Part shown: piece by piece, positions 27,025 through 38,772 of the stretch
Layout: every line of letters starts with the position of its first letter
Position numbering within the stretch: the stretch's first letter is position 1
Translations under genes and position numbers: made by a program
DNA from: Diacronema lutheri
Lineage: Eukaryota > Haptophyta > Pavlovophyceae > Pavlovales > Pavlovaceae
Length of the DNA stretch: 64,000 bases
Direction: 5' to 3'
Assembly (NCBI GenBank): GCA_019448385.1
Contig: JAGTXO010000001.1
Span: 620,001-684,000 of the forward strand
The notes under the pieces: model-generated
Told to the model about the DNA's origin: nothing
The model's input: the letters and a program-made list of their open reading frames with translations, nothing else
Database searches by the model: none

Positions 27025-29934
27025 ATGGCAGGTCGGCCTCGGTCTGGCGGGGGGCTTCCGGCCACGTCGCATATGGAGGTGCTGCCGTCGGACGTGCCGG
27101 CGTGCGTGGCGGGCCGAGCTCTGGGCGCACGCCCTCGCTCCAGCTCCGCCACCGCCCACTTCACGGTCAAGCCGACGCCGACCCGCCGCGCCGGCTCGGG
27201 CAACGCGGCGGCTTACGCGCGCACAATGCCGCTCGGCGACGCGGGCGCGGCGCCGTTCCGGGATGCGTCGGCACGCCGCAGCAGCGCAGCGGGTGGCGGC
27301 GACGTGTACAAGCCGATCGGCCTCTCGCTTTTCACGGCGTCCGCCGCCGCGCGCCGCGCCGCCGCCGACGCGACCGCAGAGTCTGGCGCGTCGAGCGCTC
27401 GCTCGTCGGGCGATCTTGGGCTCAGCGCGTCGGCGCACGACGCAGAGCAGGAGTCGCGCACGCGCGACCTGCGCGCGGAGGTGGGTCGGCTGAGAGTACG
27501 CGCAGCAGCTCGCGCGCTCTGCCCCTCGCGCGTCGCCCCCTGCGCGAGCCCCGCGCGCTGATCGGTCGCGCGCCGTGCCGCGCGCGCCACGCAGGCGGGC
27601 CGCGACGCCGAGGTGCCCGGCGGCGTGGCGGTCGACGAGCGCTCGCACGCGCGGCAACGCAAGCCGCTCAGCCGCGTCGATCCGCCCCCGCGCGCGCAAT
27701 GCGCGTGGGCTGGCGCGCTGGGCGATGGCGGTGGCGATGGCGGCGGCGGCGGCTCGAGCGCGCCCTCCACCGCTGCGAAGCCACCGTCCGGCGCCGACGC
27801 GCGCGCGCCGAGCACGTTGCTCGCCGCGACGACGACGGGCGCGTTCACGTCCTTCGCCTCGGCCGCCGCGGCGCTCGGCCGGCCGGCCGCGCGTGCGCCG
27901 CGCGATTCCACGTCAGCCGAGCCGCCGATCGGCCAGTACGAGCAGCCCTCCGACAGCGTGGTATCCGACGCTCTTCTGGAAAGGCTGCTCGACCTCGACC
28001 GCGCTGATAGACGAACCGTCGCGTCCGCGTCGGCGCGGCCGTCGAGCGCGCCGGCCGCCGCAGCCGAGGCCGCAGCCGCGCGAGAGGCGGAGGTGGCCCA
28101 CACGCGCCTCGAGCTGCAGGAATATATCGATTCTCTCCACAGCTCCGACGTGCGCGCCGGTCGCGCGCATGGGCAGCCGGCGCGGAGCGCGCGCGCTCGG
28201 CGCGGCGCGGCACGGCGCGCGCGGCCGTGACGCGCGCGCGCGCGCGCGCTCACGCGCGCTGCCGCGCGTGCCGCGCGCGCCGCCCCCTCGCCAACCGGCC
28301 GCGTCGGCGCGCAGTTCGTCGAGATGCCGCTGTCGCATCACGCGGACGTGGAGAGCATGGTCTCGCACGCACTTGCGAGCGGCCAGCGGCCGTCGCTCGA
28401 CGACGCCGACCTCGAGGCGCCGTCGGTGGGCACGGGCTGGATCGATCGGATCGAGGCGGCGATTGGCAGCGCCGACTCAACGCTGCTCGACGCACTGGAC
28501 GAGATACGCCGCCTCGACCGCGTGCTGCGCTCCAAGACGCAGAAGCTCGCGCGCGTGCGGCGACGCGGCCGGTTGCAAGCGATGGGAGCCCACGCAGAGG
28601 CGGCGGAGGACGAGCCGAGCGCAGCTGCGCTTCACGTCGCCCCGGCCGCCGACACAGCCGAGCGCCCGCGCTCGCGCGCGTCGGACGATGAGCTGCGTGA
28701 GCTGTGCGAGCCGCTGAGCGCGGTGACCTTGCCGCGCGCCGAGCCCAGCGAGCTGGCGGCGCGCGGCCGGCGCGACGGCGCAGAGACGCCGCCGTCGACC
28801 GCGGGGTCAGCGCTGCTTGGGCCCTTCCTCACGGGCACGACGCTGCTCAACGACAACGACAGCGGCGGCGGTGGTGGCGGTGGCGGAGGCCGCGTAGCCG
28901 AGCAAGGCGCGCTCGCGCTTGCGACGGCGCACGACGGGCAGTCGAGCGCGCGCGGCGGCGAGGTTGGCGACGAGTCACCGGGCGGGGGCGGATACTTGGG
29001 CGGCCTCACCGCGCGCGGCATGCTCGCGCAGGCCGAAGCCGAGCTGCGCGCCGAGGGCGAGGCTGCTCACAACACGCTCTTCGCGCAGCTCGGCATCCCC
29101 GAGCTCGGCGGCGATGCGCCGTTGGAGGGTGGCGACGACGACGTGCGGCCGGAGAGCCCGTCCGAGGTGGCGCGCCGCCTCGACCCGCGGATCGTCCGGC
29201 TGACGGCGGCTGAGAGCGCACGCCTCGCGTTGCTCGAGGCGATGGCCGCCGAGGAGCTCTGCGCGCCGCTCGTGCCACTGCCGCAGCGCCTTCGGCTCGA
29301 CGCGATCAGCGCGGAGCTCGAGGCGCGCTTCGTCCGCCCGGCGAGCGCGCACCCCGCGCTCGCATCGCCGGCCGAGCGCGCCGCAGCCGCGCTCGAGGCC
29401 GTCGCGCCGGTCATTCGGCGCACCGAGCCGCTCGTCACGGCCGCAGATGGCGGCAAGCTTTTCACCGCGCAGGGCTTCAAAGACTATGCGCGCGAGCAGC
29501 GCGTCGCGCACGAGGCGCGCGCTGCGCTCGCCGCGCTCGACGCGCGCCTGCACGCCCTCTACCACCGGCCGGAGCAGGGCAACACGCTCGGTACGCGTCC
29601 GGTGTCGTCCGTGGCGCCGCTCGACGACAACGAGGCGCGCGCGAGCGTCGAGCCGCGCGAGACGCCGGACATGAGCGACGCCGAGCGCACGCAGCTTGCG
29701 CGGCTGCTGGCGACCGTGCACGAGCTTGGCCAGGCGGAGATCGCAACGCGCGGCGCAGGGGGGCCCGCGGTGGGCGAGAATTGTACGACGCGGGCGCCGT
29801 CGGCGGCGGCGGCCGCGCGCGAGCGAAGTGCGGCGGCGAGCGGCGCGCAGCTCAGCTACGACTACCTCAGCGTCGAGGCAGAGAAGGCGCACAACCGCGT
29901 GGATGTGCTCGGCGCCGGTGTGGACGAGCAGTGA
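27025..29934 (+). CDS. Large coiled-coil protein of unknown function, three exons
   Basis: Exons 27025-27480, 27595-28149 and 28315-29934 give 876 residues; introns of 114 and 165 bp join in phase 0 (LRAE/AGRD and LHSSD/FVEMP). The protein is Ala/Arg/Glu-rich with heptad-like helices (TLLDALDEIRRLDRVLRSKTQKL at about 395, GMLAQAEAELRAEGEAAHNTLF, and ARAALAALDARLHALY) and a Gly run (residues about 518-526). DEIRRLDRVL followed by basic residues faintly recalls FSIP1-type flagellar proteins, but I would not name it. Its start codon is 58 bp head-to-head from the helicase, and its stop 86 bp before the receptor gene. Confidence 0.62.
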
Positions 29935-30020
29935 GCTGGACGACTGATGGAAGTGAATGGTCACTCAGACACTCACAGCTCTCTCTGATCAGCTGCAGTC
30001 AAAAGTGGACGCAAGTTGTC

Positions 30021-33000
30021 ATGGGTGTGGCGGGGTTGTGCGTGGCGCTGCTCGCGGCGCGCTCGTCCGCGGCGATGTTCGAGCGCAAGGCGGAGTACGT
30101 GGCGTGCCTCTCCGCCCCGTCATCGTGCGTCGAGCTGTCGTTTGCATACGATGGCAGCGTGAACGGCACGTTGCCAACCGAGCTGGGGACGCTGAGCGCG
30201 CTCACAAAGCTCGACGTGCGGTCGACGGGGCTGAACGGCATGCTGCCCACCGAGGTGCTCTTCTTGCCCAGCCTGCAGCACCTCGACGTGAGCCGCACGT
30301 TCGTGTCCGCGAGCAGCCTGTTCCGCGAGCTCTCCGCGGGTGCGCCGGCGCTTCGCGCGGTCCGCTTCGTCGACATCGCGTGGACGCCCGATGTCTCGAG
30401 CACGCTGCCGTCCGAGCTCGGCGCGCTCACCGCACTGGAGGCGCTCAATCTGCATGGCGTGCGCCTGCTCGGTACCGTACCATGGCAGCTCGGCCAGCTG
30501 AGCGCGCTTACGAAGCTCTACCTCGGCGCCAACGAGCTCTCGGGCACGCTGCCTTCCGAGCTCGCGCGCTGTCCGCTCGAGACGCTCTCGCTGCCTGATC
30601 TCGGCGTGCGTGGTCCGCTGCCCGCCGCGTTCGCCGGCCTGAGCTCGCTGCGCACGCTCGACGTGCAGGGTATGGCCGGCCTCGCCGGCCTGCTGCGTGA
30701 CTTTGTGTCTTCGTGGCCGAGGTTGGACTACCTGTCCGCAACGGGCGCAGGCGTAACCGGCACAATCCCGTCCGAGCTCGGCGCGCTCACCGCGCTCACG
30801 AGCTTTGAGATCGCGGAGACGAGCATCGGTGGCGCGCTGCCGACAGAGTTGTCCCGAACCCTTCAGAGCCTCGTCCTGCGCGCCACGCTCGTGCACGGCG
30901 CGCTGCCGACCGAGCTTGGCAAGCTGAGCGGGCTCACGCGCCTTGTGCTCGGCGCGCCAAGCAGCGGCACATCGCCCGCGCTGAGCGGCGGGCTGCCCTC
31001 GACGCTCGGTCTGCTCACCGGCCTCGTCGAGCTTGCAATCACGCGCGCGAACCTTGGCGCGAGCGCGCTGCCCACCGAGCTCGCCGCACTCACGTCCTTG
31101 CGCAAGATTGACCTGCGCAAATCGATGGGCGCGCGGACGCTCGGCTCGTTGCTCGCGTCGCTGCCGCTCAGCTCCCTCGAGGCGCTCGACCTCGGCGCGA
31201 ACGGGCTCGACGGGTCAATACCGTCGGGCGCCATCGCTCAGCTTTCGAGGCTGGGTGCGCTTGAGCTCGACGCCAACGCGTTGACGGGCACCCTGCCCAC
31301 CGAGCTGGGCAAGCTGGGCAGATTGACGACATTGCGCGTGGATGACAACTCGCTGCGCGGGCTGCTGCCGACCGAGCTCTCGCGCCTCGCGCTCAGCGAC
31401 TGCACGCTCGCGCTGCCGGGTGACACCAACGCCTTCATCGAGCGGCTCGGCTCGCAGTTCCAGCCGCCCAGCGTGTGCGATGTCTCGTATGCCGCCTTTC
31501 CGCTGCCGTGGGCGCCGCCGCACAGACCGCCACCCGCGCCTGCGCAACCGCCGCCCGCGCCTCTGCAACCGCCGCCGCCCACGCCTCCCTTCTCGCCGCC
31601 TCTGCCGAGCGCGCCACCACCGCCGCCGAGCCCGCCACCGCCGCTCGCGCTCATCATGGATATGTTCCCAAAGACGGACAATTGGCTGCCCGGCGGCAAC
31701 GAGACCCTCATCCTGCAGGGCGCCTTCTTCGGCTCGCAGCCATGCGGCACGGGCGGGGGCGCATGCTCCGACCTGCAGATCTTTCTCGGCGAGCACGCGT
31801 GCCTTGACCCCGCGCGCCTCTCAAGCAGCTTTGTGTGGTGCGTCACGCCGCCGCAGCCCTTCGACGTTGCCGACGGCGAGGCGCTGCCGATCCGCGTGCT
31901 CGCGCGAGGCACGTCGGCGACCTCCGCCGACCTCACCTTCGTCTACAGATCGCGCTGCCCGGCAGGCACATTCCGCTCGGGCGAGGCGTGCGCGGCGTGC
32001 GCGCCGGGCTCATTCCGGCCGGCGGGGGAGGAGGAGGGCGCGTGCCTCACCTGCGCGGGGCAGCCGCACCTCGACGCGCAGATGGTGACGCGCGCAGCCG
32101 CGTCGACATTGGACTCGGAGTGCGTCTGCCCGTCCAACACGTTTGAGCGCACCTATGGCACCCGTCGGCTCTGCTTCAACTGCAACGCGAGCGAGGCCTG
32201 CGCGCTGGACACGCGGCTCGACGCTCTTGATCTCGCGAACGGCTACTGGCGGCTCAACGAGCGCACCGCCGACGTCCGCCTCTGCCCGAACGCACCCGCG
32301 TGCGGCGGCGGCAAGAGCGTCGCCGCGTACTGCGTCGACCGCCACGCCGGGCCCTATTGCTCGCTGTGCGAGGCGGGGTGGTACCTCGACACGAACGACG
32401 ACTGCCAGCCGTGCGTCGCGTCCGGCCTGCGCGTGCCCCTCCTCCTCGGCGTGCTCGTCCTCCTTGCGCTCGGCGCGTGCCTCGCGAGCGGCCGCCGCCT
32501 CGTCGCTTCTCGCCTCGTGCCGCCCGCGCTTCTCGGCGCAGCCAAGGTGACGGGCCGTTCAGTGCTCTCATTCGTGCAGGTCGTGCTGCTCATCGAGCGC
32601 GCGTACGGCGTCGCGCTCCCCGCCGCGTTCCGCGCGTTCCTCGCGCGCTTCCGTGTCTTCTCCTTCGACCGCTTCTACGTGTACGGCCTGAGCTGCGTCG
32701 GCGCGTCTTTCCACACGTCGCTCGTCGTGCTCGCGCTGCTGCCCGCCTTCTTCGCGCCGCTCTCGCTGCTGCACGCGCTCGCGCGGCGGCGGCGGCTCGA
32801 GGCGCGCGCCGTGCTCGCGCCCGCCCTCCTCGCCACCTACGTGCTCACGCCGACCGCCGTTGGGACCATCTTCTCCTTCTGGTCGTACGACTCGCTCGAC
32901 GTTGAGGCGGTCGTGCCCGTGCGCGTGCTGCGCGCCGACATGAGCATCGACTACGATGGCGAGGCGCACAGCGCGATGCAGTGGTTCGCCGCGGTCGGCG

Positions 33001-36000
33001 CGGTCGTCTATTCCCTCGGCGTGCCCGCCATGCTCCTCGTTGCGCTGCGCGACCCGCGCTGGGACGTCCGCATCCTCGCGCTCGGCTACCGTCGCGACAT
33101 GGTTTGGTGGGAGGCCGTCGACGCGATGCGGATGGTGCTGCTCATCGGTGTCGCCGTGCTCGTCGGCTTCGCCGTGCTCGAGACGGGCGCGGGCGCGGAC
33201 GACGCGGCGGAGCTCGCACCGCGCAGCAACGGCACGAGCAGCAACGTCACGAGCGCTGCCGCGGGCGCGGTCACGTTTGCGGGCGACGCGCGCTCGTCCC
33301 TCGCCGCGTACGCGACGGTCGTGCAGCTCCTCTTCGCGATCGGCGTCCAGGCGTGCTACATGCTCTTCGTCTCGCATGTGCGCCCGCTCGAGAGTGGCGC
33401 GGCGCACCTTGTCTCGCTGCTCTCGCACGCGGCGCTCCTGTTCGTACTCGTCGGCGCGCTCGTCACGCACCTCACCGTGCAGATCCAGGCGGCCAACGCG
33501 TGGGGGTCCAACCCGTACGAGGGCGCTCTCGGCACGTTCCTGATCGCCATCTTCTCGACGGTGCTCGCGGCTGGCGTGCCTGTGCTCGTCGCGGAAGTGC
33601 GGCGCGAGCGCGCGCTCCCCGTGCTGCGTGACGTGCGCGACGGCGAGAGGGTGCGCGCTGCGCCGCTGCCCAAAGGCGTCGCGTACCATCTCTTCGTGAG
33701 CCACGTCTGGCGGACGGGCCAGGACCAGGCGCGCGCGCTCAAGTCGGCGGTGCGCGAGGTGGTGCCCGACTGCGCCATCTTCCTCGACGTGGACGACCTG
33801 TCCGACATCGGCTCGCTCGAGGACCTGATCGCGCAGTCTGCAATCATTGTCTTCTTCGTCACCTCGGGCTTCTTCCAGTCGCACAATGCGCGCAGGGAGC
33901 TGCTCGCAACCGTCGCGGCGCGCAAGCCGTTCATCGTCGTCGTCGAGACGAGCCCGATGCACGGCGGCGCGTCGCTCGCCGAGCTGCGCGCCGAGTGCGA
34001 GGACTGCGACGACGAGCGCTGCGCGCGCCTCGCGCCGTGCGTTTTCGGCGACGCGGGCCTCGACGTCGACGCGGACGGGTACGACGACGGGCAGGCGGCC
34101 GCGTCGGGCATCGCGCCGCCCGTCCGCTGGTACCGCGAGCGCGCGTACCTCGATCTGACGCTCATCGAGATCGCCGAGCGGATGCGCGCGGTGGGCGCGC
34201 TGCTTCCGGCCGCTGCGACGGCCGCGGACAAGTCCGAGACCGCCAAGGCGCGCGCGCCGCTTGGCCTCGGCGAGCGCGGGCTGCGCGTGCTGCGCCGTGC
34301 GGGCGGCAAGACGGCTGCGGTGCACGTCGAGGCACGGACGGCCGCGGTGCACGTCGAGGCACGGACGGCCGCGGCGCGCGTCGCCGTCGGCGCTCCGGGC
34401 ACGGCGGCCGACCTTGCGCCCATCGCGCCGCCGGCGCGCCGCACGCTCAAGCTCGGCGCGGACATGCTCACTGACCGCGCGGGCTGCGTGTGGGTGCGAA
34501 AGCTGCGCGAGCACAAGATGCTCAGCTTCTCGGAGGTGACTATCTCGTCCAACGCCGCGCGCGCACACGCGGATGCCGATGTGGCCATCGTCGCGGGCAC
34601 GCCGTCGGTCGCATCGGTCCCAATTGGACTTGGTCGTTCGGTCACGCTGCGGACGCCCGCGCCCGCCTCCGACGGGCCCCCGCCAAACCAGCTGCTTCTC
34701 CTCGCGGCGGACACGTTTGGGTACGGACTCGTTCTCGACGACGTCGCGAGCTTTGCGCGCCTTTTGGCGCAGCTGCGCGCGCGCGGGCCCGCGGGCGCCC
34801 GCGCGTTCTCATCGGCGCTCGCGCGTACCGCGGCCGAGCGCCGGAGCGCAGGCAGGCGTCCAGCCGCCCAAGCGCTCTCACTCCATCCGGCAACGGTCGA
34901 GTTGGACCGCGAGGCGGAGCGCGAGGCCGCGCACGGCCGCCTGGCACTCGTCGGCGCGAGTGTGAGCGTCATCAACCGATGGCGGACCAAACTTGGCAGG
35001 TCGCCGGCTGACGCGCGCGCCGGCCATGCGGCCACGCGCACGGCCGCCGGCGAGGACTCAGGTGCGTCGGACGATGGGGACGCGCAGCCGACGCACGTCT
35101 TCACGCACCTCAGCCCGGAGCTGCTGCGCGCGTATTGGCTGCCCTCGCAGGCGCAGGACGCGATCGAGCAGGTGCGCGCACAGCCGTTGCGCCTGCGCGC
35201 CTGCGCGCCGCTTGCATGCTCAGCCGCCCCCCCCCCCCCCCCCCGCCCCACCCCCCCCCCCGCCCCCCGTTCATTCAAACCTCCTTCTGCCCCGCTCTCC
35301 CGCACAGGACGACAACTTTGAGGACGGCCAGCCGTACTCGCTCGCGACCATTGCCGAGACCCTCGACCTTGACCCGAACCAGCTTCAGCCGCTCAGCGCA
35401 GCGCGCCTCGCGCAAAGCCACGCCACGCCAACCGGTGCTCCCGTAGCTTTGGGCGAGCCCGCAGCTGGGGCGCACACGACGGACGCGCCCAGCATGCCCG
35501 ACAGGCGCGTCCTGGTCACGTGGCCCCGGGACCCTTCCCTCGAGACAGCCATTCTCGCGAGTGCTGCCGATGCGCGCTGCTCTGTCGTCACGATGATCCT
35601 TGACGACGGTTCGCTCGCGTGCGCAAATTTTCGATACATCCGCCTCTCCGCGCCCGAGGTGTGCGGCCGCGCACCGCGCACCGCGCGAGTCTTCGTGCAA
35701 CCATTCCGAGCCGCTCGGCACCGCGCCTCACTCCGCCGCACCACACGCCTGCCACGTACGCGCGCCTTGTGCGCGCAGAGCGTGCGCTCCGGAACGTGCG
35801 ACCGCCGCGTCTTCGGGCCCATCGCCATCGCGCTGCGCGACGGGCCGCACGAGGCCGCGAGCGTTCGCGAGGCCGCGCGCACCCTGAGCAAGCTGCTCCT
35901 CGGGCGCGATGCGACTGGTGAGGTGTCGGACCCGATTGCCCAGCTCAGCTGGATGGCGTACGATGGCGTCCGCAGGTGCATGCACCCCGGCGATGGTGTC

Positions 36001-36087
36001 GTGCCCTCAGCCAAAGAGGGCCCGTTCCAGCGAATGCAGCACCCGCACGCGCGCTCGTCCGATCGCACCGTGGGCAGCAAATCGTGA
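30021..36087 (+). CDS. LRR - multi-TM receptor-like protein with cytoplasmic TIR-like domain
   Basis: Exons 30021-35171, 35308-35658 and 35779-36087 encode 1,936 residues. Order: signal peptide (MGVAGLCVALLAARSSA), plant-type leucine-rich repeats (about 44-477, LPTELG-x-LSALTKL units), a Pro-rich stalk (493-544), an IPT-like segment (LILQGAFFGSQPC), Cys-rich ephrin-receptor-like repeats (CPAGTFRSGEACAACAPGSF), eight or nine membrane helices (about 800-1194), then a TIR-like domain (about 1221-1335: HLFVSHVWRTGQDQARALK, IFLDVDDLSDIGSLEDLI, FVTSGFFQSHNARREL). A long tail follows. This is the plan of a pattern-recognition receptor with many helices in place of one. The first intron holds poly-C tracts. 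Ligand and pathway are unknown. Confidence 0.82.
35227..35268. repeat. Poly-C tracts in the first intron of the receptor gene
   Basis: Runs of 18, 4, 11 and 6 C separated by single G or A or CCG-type interruptions lie 40-80 bp upstream of the CGCACAG acceptor of intron 35172-35307. They form the polypyrimidine region of this intron. Confidence 0.9.
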
Positions 36088-36091
36088 AATC

Positions 36092-36141
36092 TCAGAAGCG
36101 GGGCGGGGCCCAGGGAGGGTGGGGAGGGGGGTGGAGGGGGC
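36092..36141 (+). repeat. G-run tract between convergent genes
   Basis: Repeated runs of 3-6 G (GGGGCGGGGCCCAGGGAGGG and onward) fill the 60 bp between the stops of the receptor gene (36087) and the AAA ATPase (36148). At least four G-runs close together are able to form a G-quadruplex. Confidence 0.85.
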
Positions 36142-36147
36142 TTCACT

Positions 36148-38697
36148 TCAGCCCTCCTCGTCCTCCTCAGAAGCGCCGCTGCCGCCGGACTCGGCGTCCA
36201 CACCGTCCGCCCTCGAGATGCCGCGGAAGAAGGAGGTCTCCCACTCTTGCAGCCGCGCCATCATCGAGGCGTCGATCGACGGCTCGAAGCGCGAGAGCGC
36301 GTGTCGCAGGTGAGCCTCCGTCAAGCTGCTGGCGCCCTCGTCGATCGCGTGGTACACGGCCGAGTGGCACAGGCTCTTCAGGTCGGCGGCCGAGAAGCCG
36401 TCCGTGAGCGCGGCGAGCTCAGCGGGCACGTCCGTGGCAGCCCAGCCGCCGCCCACCGCGTCCAGCGTCGCCGAGTGCGCGGCGAGCGGCAGGTCGCGCA
36501 GCGCGCGCGCGAGGATGTGCGCGCGCGCGTCGCAGTCGGGCGGCCGAACGAGGAGCACGTGCTCAAAGCGGCCGGGCTGCAGCAAGCTGCGGTCGAGCGC
36601 GTCCGGCACGTTCGTCGCGCCGACGACGACGACACGCTCGAACGCCGCGCCCGAGCGGCACGCGTCCATCTCGAGCAGGAGCTGCGCGAGGCTCGTGTGC
36701 ACCGCGCCGCGCGGCGGTCGTTCGGCGCCGCGCGCGCGGCCGGCTCGGTCGTGCGGCGCGCCGAAGAAGGCCTGCAGCTCGTCGAGGAAGAGGAGGGTGG
36801 GTGCAAACTCCTTGGCTTTTGCAAAGACTGCAGCGATGGCTTCCTCCGAGCCGCCCACGTCGCCCTTGACGAGCTCGGGGATCTGCACGCTCATAAAGTT
36901 GAGGCGCGAATGCGAAGCCATCGCCTGCGCGAGCAGCGTCTTGCCCGTGCCCGGCGGGCCGTAGAGCAGCACGCCCTGCGCCATCTGCACGCCGAGCTCG
37001 TCGAGCAGCTCGCCGTGCTCGTGCGGCCAGACGAGCAGCTCCTCAAGCTGCGCTTTTGCACCGTCGAGCCCGCACACGTCGCCCCACGCCACGCGCGGCA
37101 CGAACGGGCGCGCGCCGCTCACATCGCGCAGCGACGATGGCGGCACGCGCCGCGCCGCGCGCTCAAGCTCATGCACGCGCACACGCACGGACACGGGCGC
37201 ACCCCCCTGCTCGCGCGCGGCGTGCTGCTCCTCGAGCGCGCGTGCGCGCGCCTCGGCGGCGAGCGCGCGAATGTCGGCGGCCACATAGCCGTGCAAGCCG
37301 CGCGCAAACGCGAGCAGCTCGGCGGAGGCGGCGAAAGCGCGTGCGCCCGCACCGCCCGCGAGCGCGCCCCCTCGCCGCTCGGCTGCTGTGCGCTGTTCGT
37401 CACCGAGCAGGCACACGTCGAGGTCATCGAGGCACTCGCGCAAGATTGCAAGCCGCTCCTCCGCGCTCGGTGGTTCAAGCCGCACATGGTCGGCCCAGCA
37501 CGCGCGCACGTCCGCGTGCAGCGTGCCCGGATCGAGACACACACCCACGACGACGAGGCCCGCACCGTATTCGCCGTCAGCGCCCTCTCCCTCGCCCTCG
37601 AGCGCGCGGAGCACGGCGACGAACGTCGCGAGCCTTGCCAGCTCGTCGCTCGCCCTGCTCGCGTCCGCGTCGACGGGCGCGAGGATTGGCAGCCCATCGA
37701 CAAGCACGACGACGCGCTCGTCGCGCGAGAGCACGGCTGCGTCGCGCAATGCGTCCGCCGGCTCGCCGCAGCACAGCGCGTCAGCGTCGATCGTGCAGAC
37801 AAGCGCGCCGAGGTGCGAGGCGATCTCGCGCACGAGTGTTCGCTTGCCCACGCCCGCCGGCCCGGAGAGCAGCAGCGAGCGCGGGGGGGGTAGCGTGGCG
37901 TGCCATTGTGCGTCGGCGGAGCCCAAGGCTGCGCGCATCAGCACGCCCAGCCGCTCGGCCTCGCGCCCGCCCGTGCGCACGAGGCTGGCGCGCGCGACGA
38001 CGCGGCTCGCAGTGGGCGGCGCGGGCCAATCCGCCTCCAACTCGTGCCACCGCTCACCCGAGCCCGCGTGCACGTCGATGAGCGTCGCCGCGGAGATGTG
38101 GCCCCACGCGCGCGTCTCGGCGTCGAGCCCGCGCGCGTCCGCGTACAGCCGCGAGTAGGCGTGGGGCTGGGCGGCGAGCGCGAAGGGAACGGCCACAAGG
38201 CCACCGTGCAGCGGCAGGTCGAGTTCAACCACCGCGCCGTCGCGCACGAGCGCGTTTCCGCAATGGCAGCTTGCGTTCCACGGGTGGCGGTCGCGCGCGC
38301 CGGCGAGGCGGCTGAGCCGCAGGCGCGCCTCGACGGCGCTGGGCAGAGCAGAGCGCGACACCGGCGCGAGCGGAACAAGGCGCACGCGCCGCCATTCCTG
38401 CACGTCCACCGCGGCGACAGCGCGCACCCGCGCGCCGTTGCTCTCGCGGCCGGCCTCGCCAGCGACGAGCACGTCGCGATCGAGCGGCGCCGCGCCGGGC
38501 GCATGAGAGGCGCGCGCGAGCAGCGCAGGCTGCGCCGCGCCGAGCGCCGGCTCGATAAGCACGCAGTCACACGCCTCGAGGCCGAGATCAGCCTCGAGCG
38601 CCTCCGAGAGCGCGCAGCCGTCGGCGGGCACGCCGGGCCGCGCGCGAAGGACCAGCCCCGCGGCCATCGTGCGCCCGGCTTTCCGGCAGTCACTCAT
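36148..38697 (-). CDS. Type II AAA+ ATPase (CDC48/AFG2/PEX6-like)
   Basis: An 849-residue protein with two AAA modules. D1 has Walker A GPAGVGKRT, but its Walker B reads VVVLVDGL, lacking the catalytic Glu, so it probably binds but does not split ATP. D2 is complete: GLDGAKAQLEELLVWP, Walker A GPPGTGKTLLAQA, Walker B TLLFLDEL, sensor GATNVPD and arginine finger LQPGRFEH. The N-terminal 250 residues look like the double-psi/N-domain of CDC48 relatives. Such proteins unfold and extract protein substrates. An inactive D1 with active D2 is a feature of PEX6, but AFG2/CIP111-like proteins are also possible; sequence reading cannot decide. An alternative start is 38667 (MAAGLVL). Confidence 0.85.
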   Translation of the reverse strand: MSDCRKAGRTMAAGLVLRARPGVPADGCALSEALEADLGLEACDCVLIEPALGAAQPALLARASHAPGAAPLDRDVLVAGEAGRESNGARVRAVAAVDVQEWRRVRLVPLAPVSRSALPSAVEARLRLSRLAGARDRHPWNASCHCGNALVRDGAVVELDLPLHGGLVAVPFALAAQPHAYSRLYADARGLDAETRAWGHISAATLIDVHAGSGERWHELEADWPAPPTASRVVARASLVRTGGREAERLGVLMRAALGSADAQWHATLPPPRSLLLSGPAGVGKRTLVREIASHLGALVCTIDADALCCGEPADALRDAAVLSRDERVVVLVDGLPILAPVDADASRASDELARLATFVAVLRALEGEGEGADGEYGAGLVVVGVCLDPGTLHADVRACWADHVRLEPPSAEERLAILRECLDDLDVCLLGDEQRTAAERRGGALAGGAGARAFAASAELLAFARGLHGYVAADIRALAAEARARALEEQHAAREQGGAPVSVRVRVHELERAARRVPPSSLRDVSGARPFVPRVAWGDVCGLDGAKAQLEELLVWPHEHGELLDELGVQMAQGVLLYGPPGTGKTLLAQAMASHSRLNFMSVQIPELVKGDVGGSEEAIAAVFAKAKEFAPTLLFLDELQAFFGAPHDRAGRARGAERPPRGAVHTSLAQLLLEMDACRSGAAFERVVVVGATNVPDALDRSLLQPGRFEHVLLVRPPDCDARAHILARALRDLPLAAHSATLDAVGGGWAATDVPAELAALTDGFSAADLKSLCHSAVYHAIDEGASSLTEAHLRHALSRFEPSIDASMMARLQEWETSFFRGISRADGVDAESGGSGASEEDEEG

Positions 38698-38772
38698 CAG
38701 TCACGATGTCAACTCATCCGGACCCCGGCCTCGTGCGGATCGTGGCTGACGATCTCGCGGCCCCCCTCCGCC

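Noticed and set aside
26336-27561. Plus-strand frames overlapping the helicase
   Set aside because: The helicase on the minus strand carries all SF1 motifs; the plus-strand frames are shadows until the real start at 27025.
35217-35268. Pro-rich coding run in the receptor gene
   Set aside because: The poly-C stretch is better explained as an intron: excluding it joins AQDAIEQ to DDNFEDGQPYS in frame.
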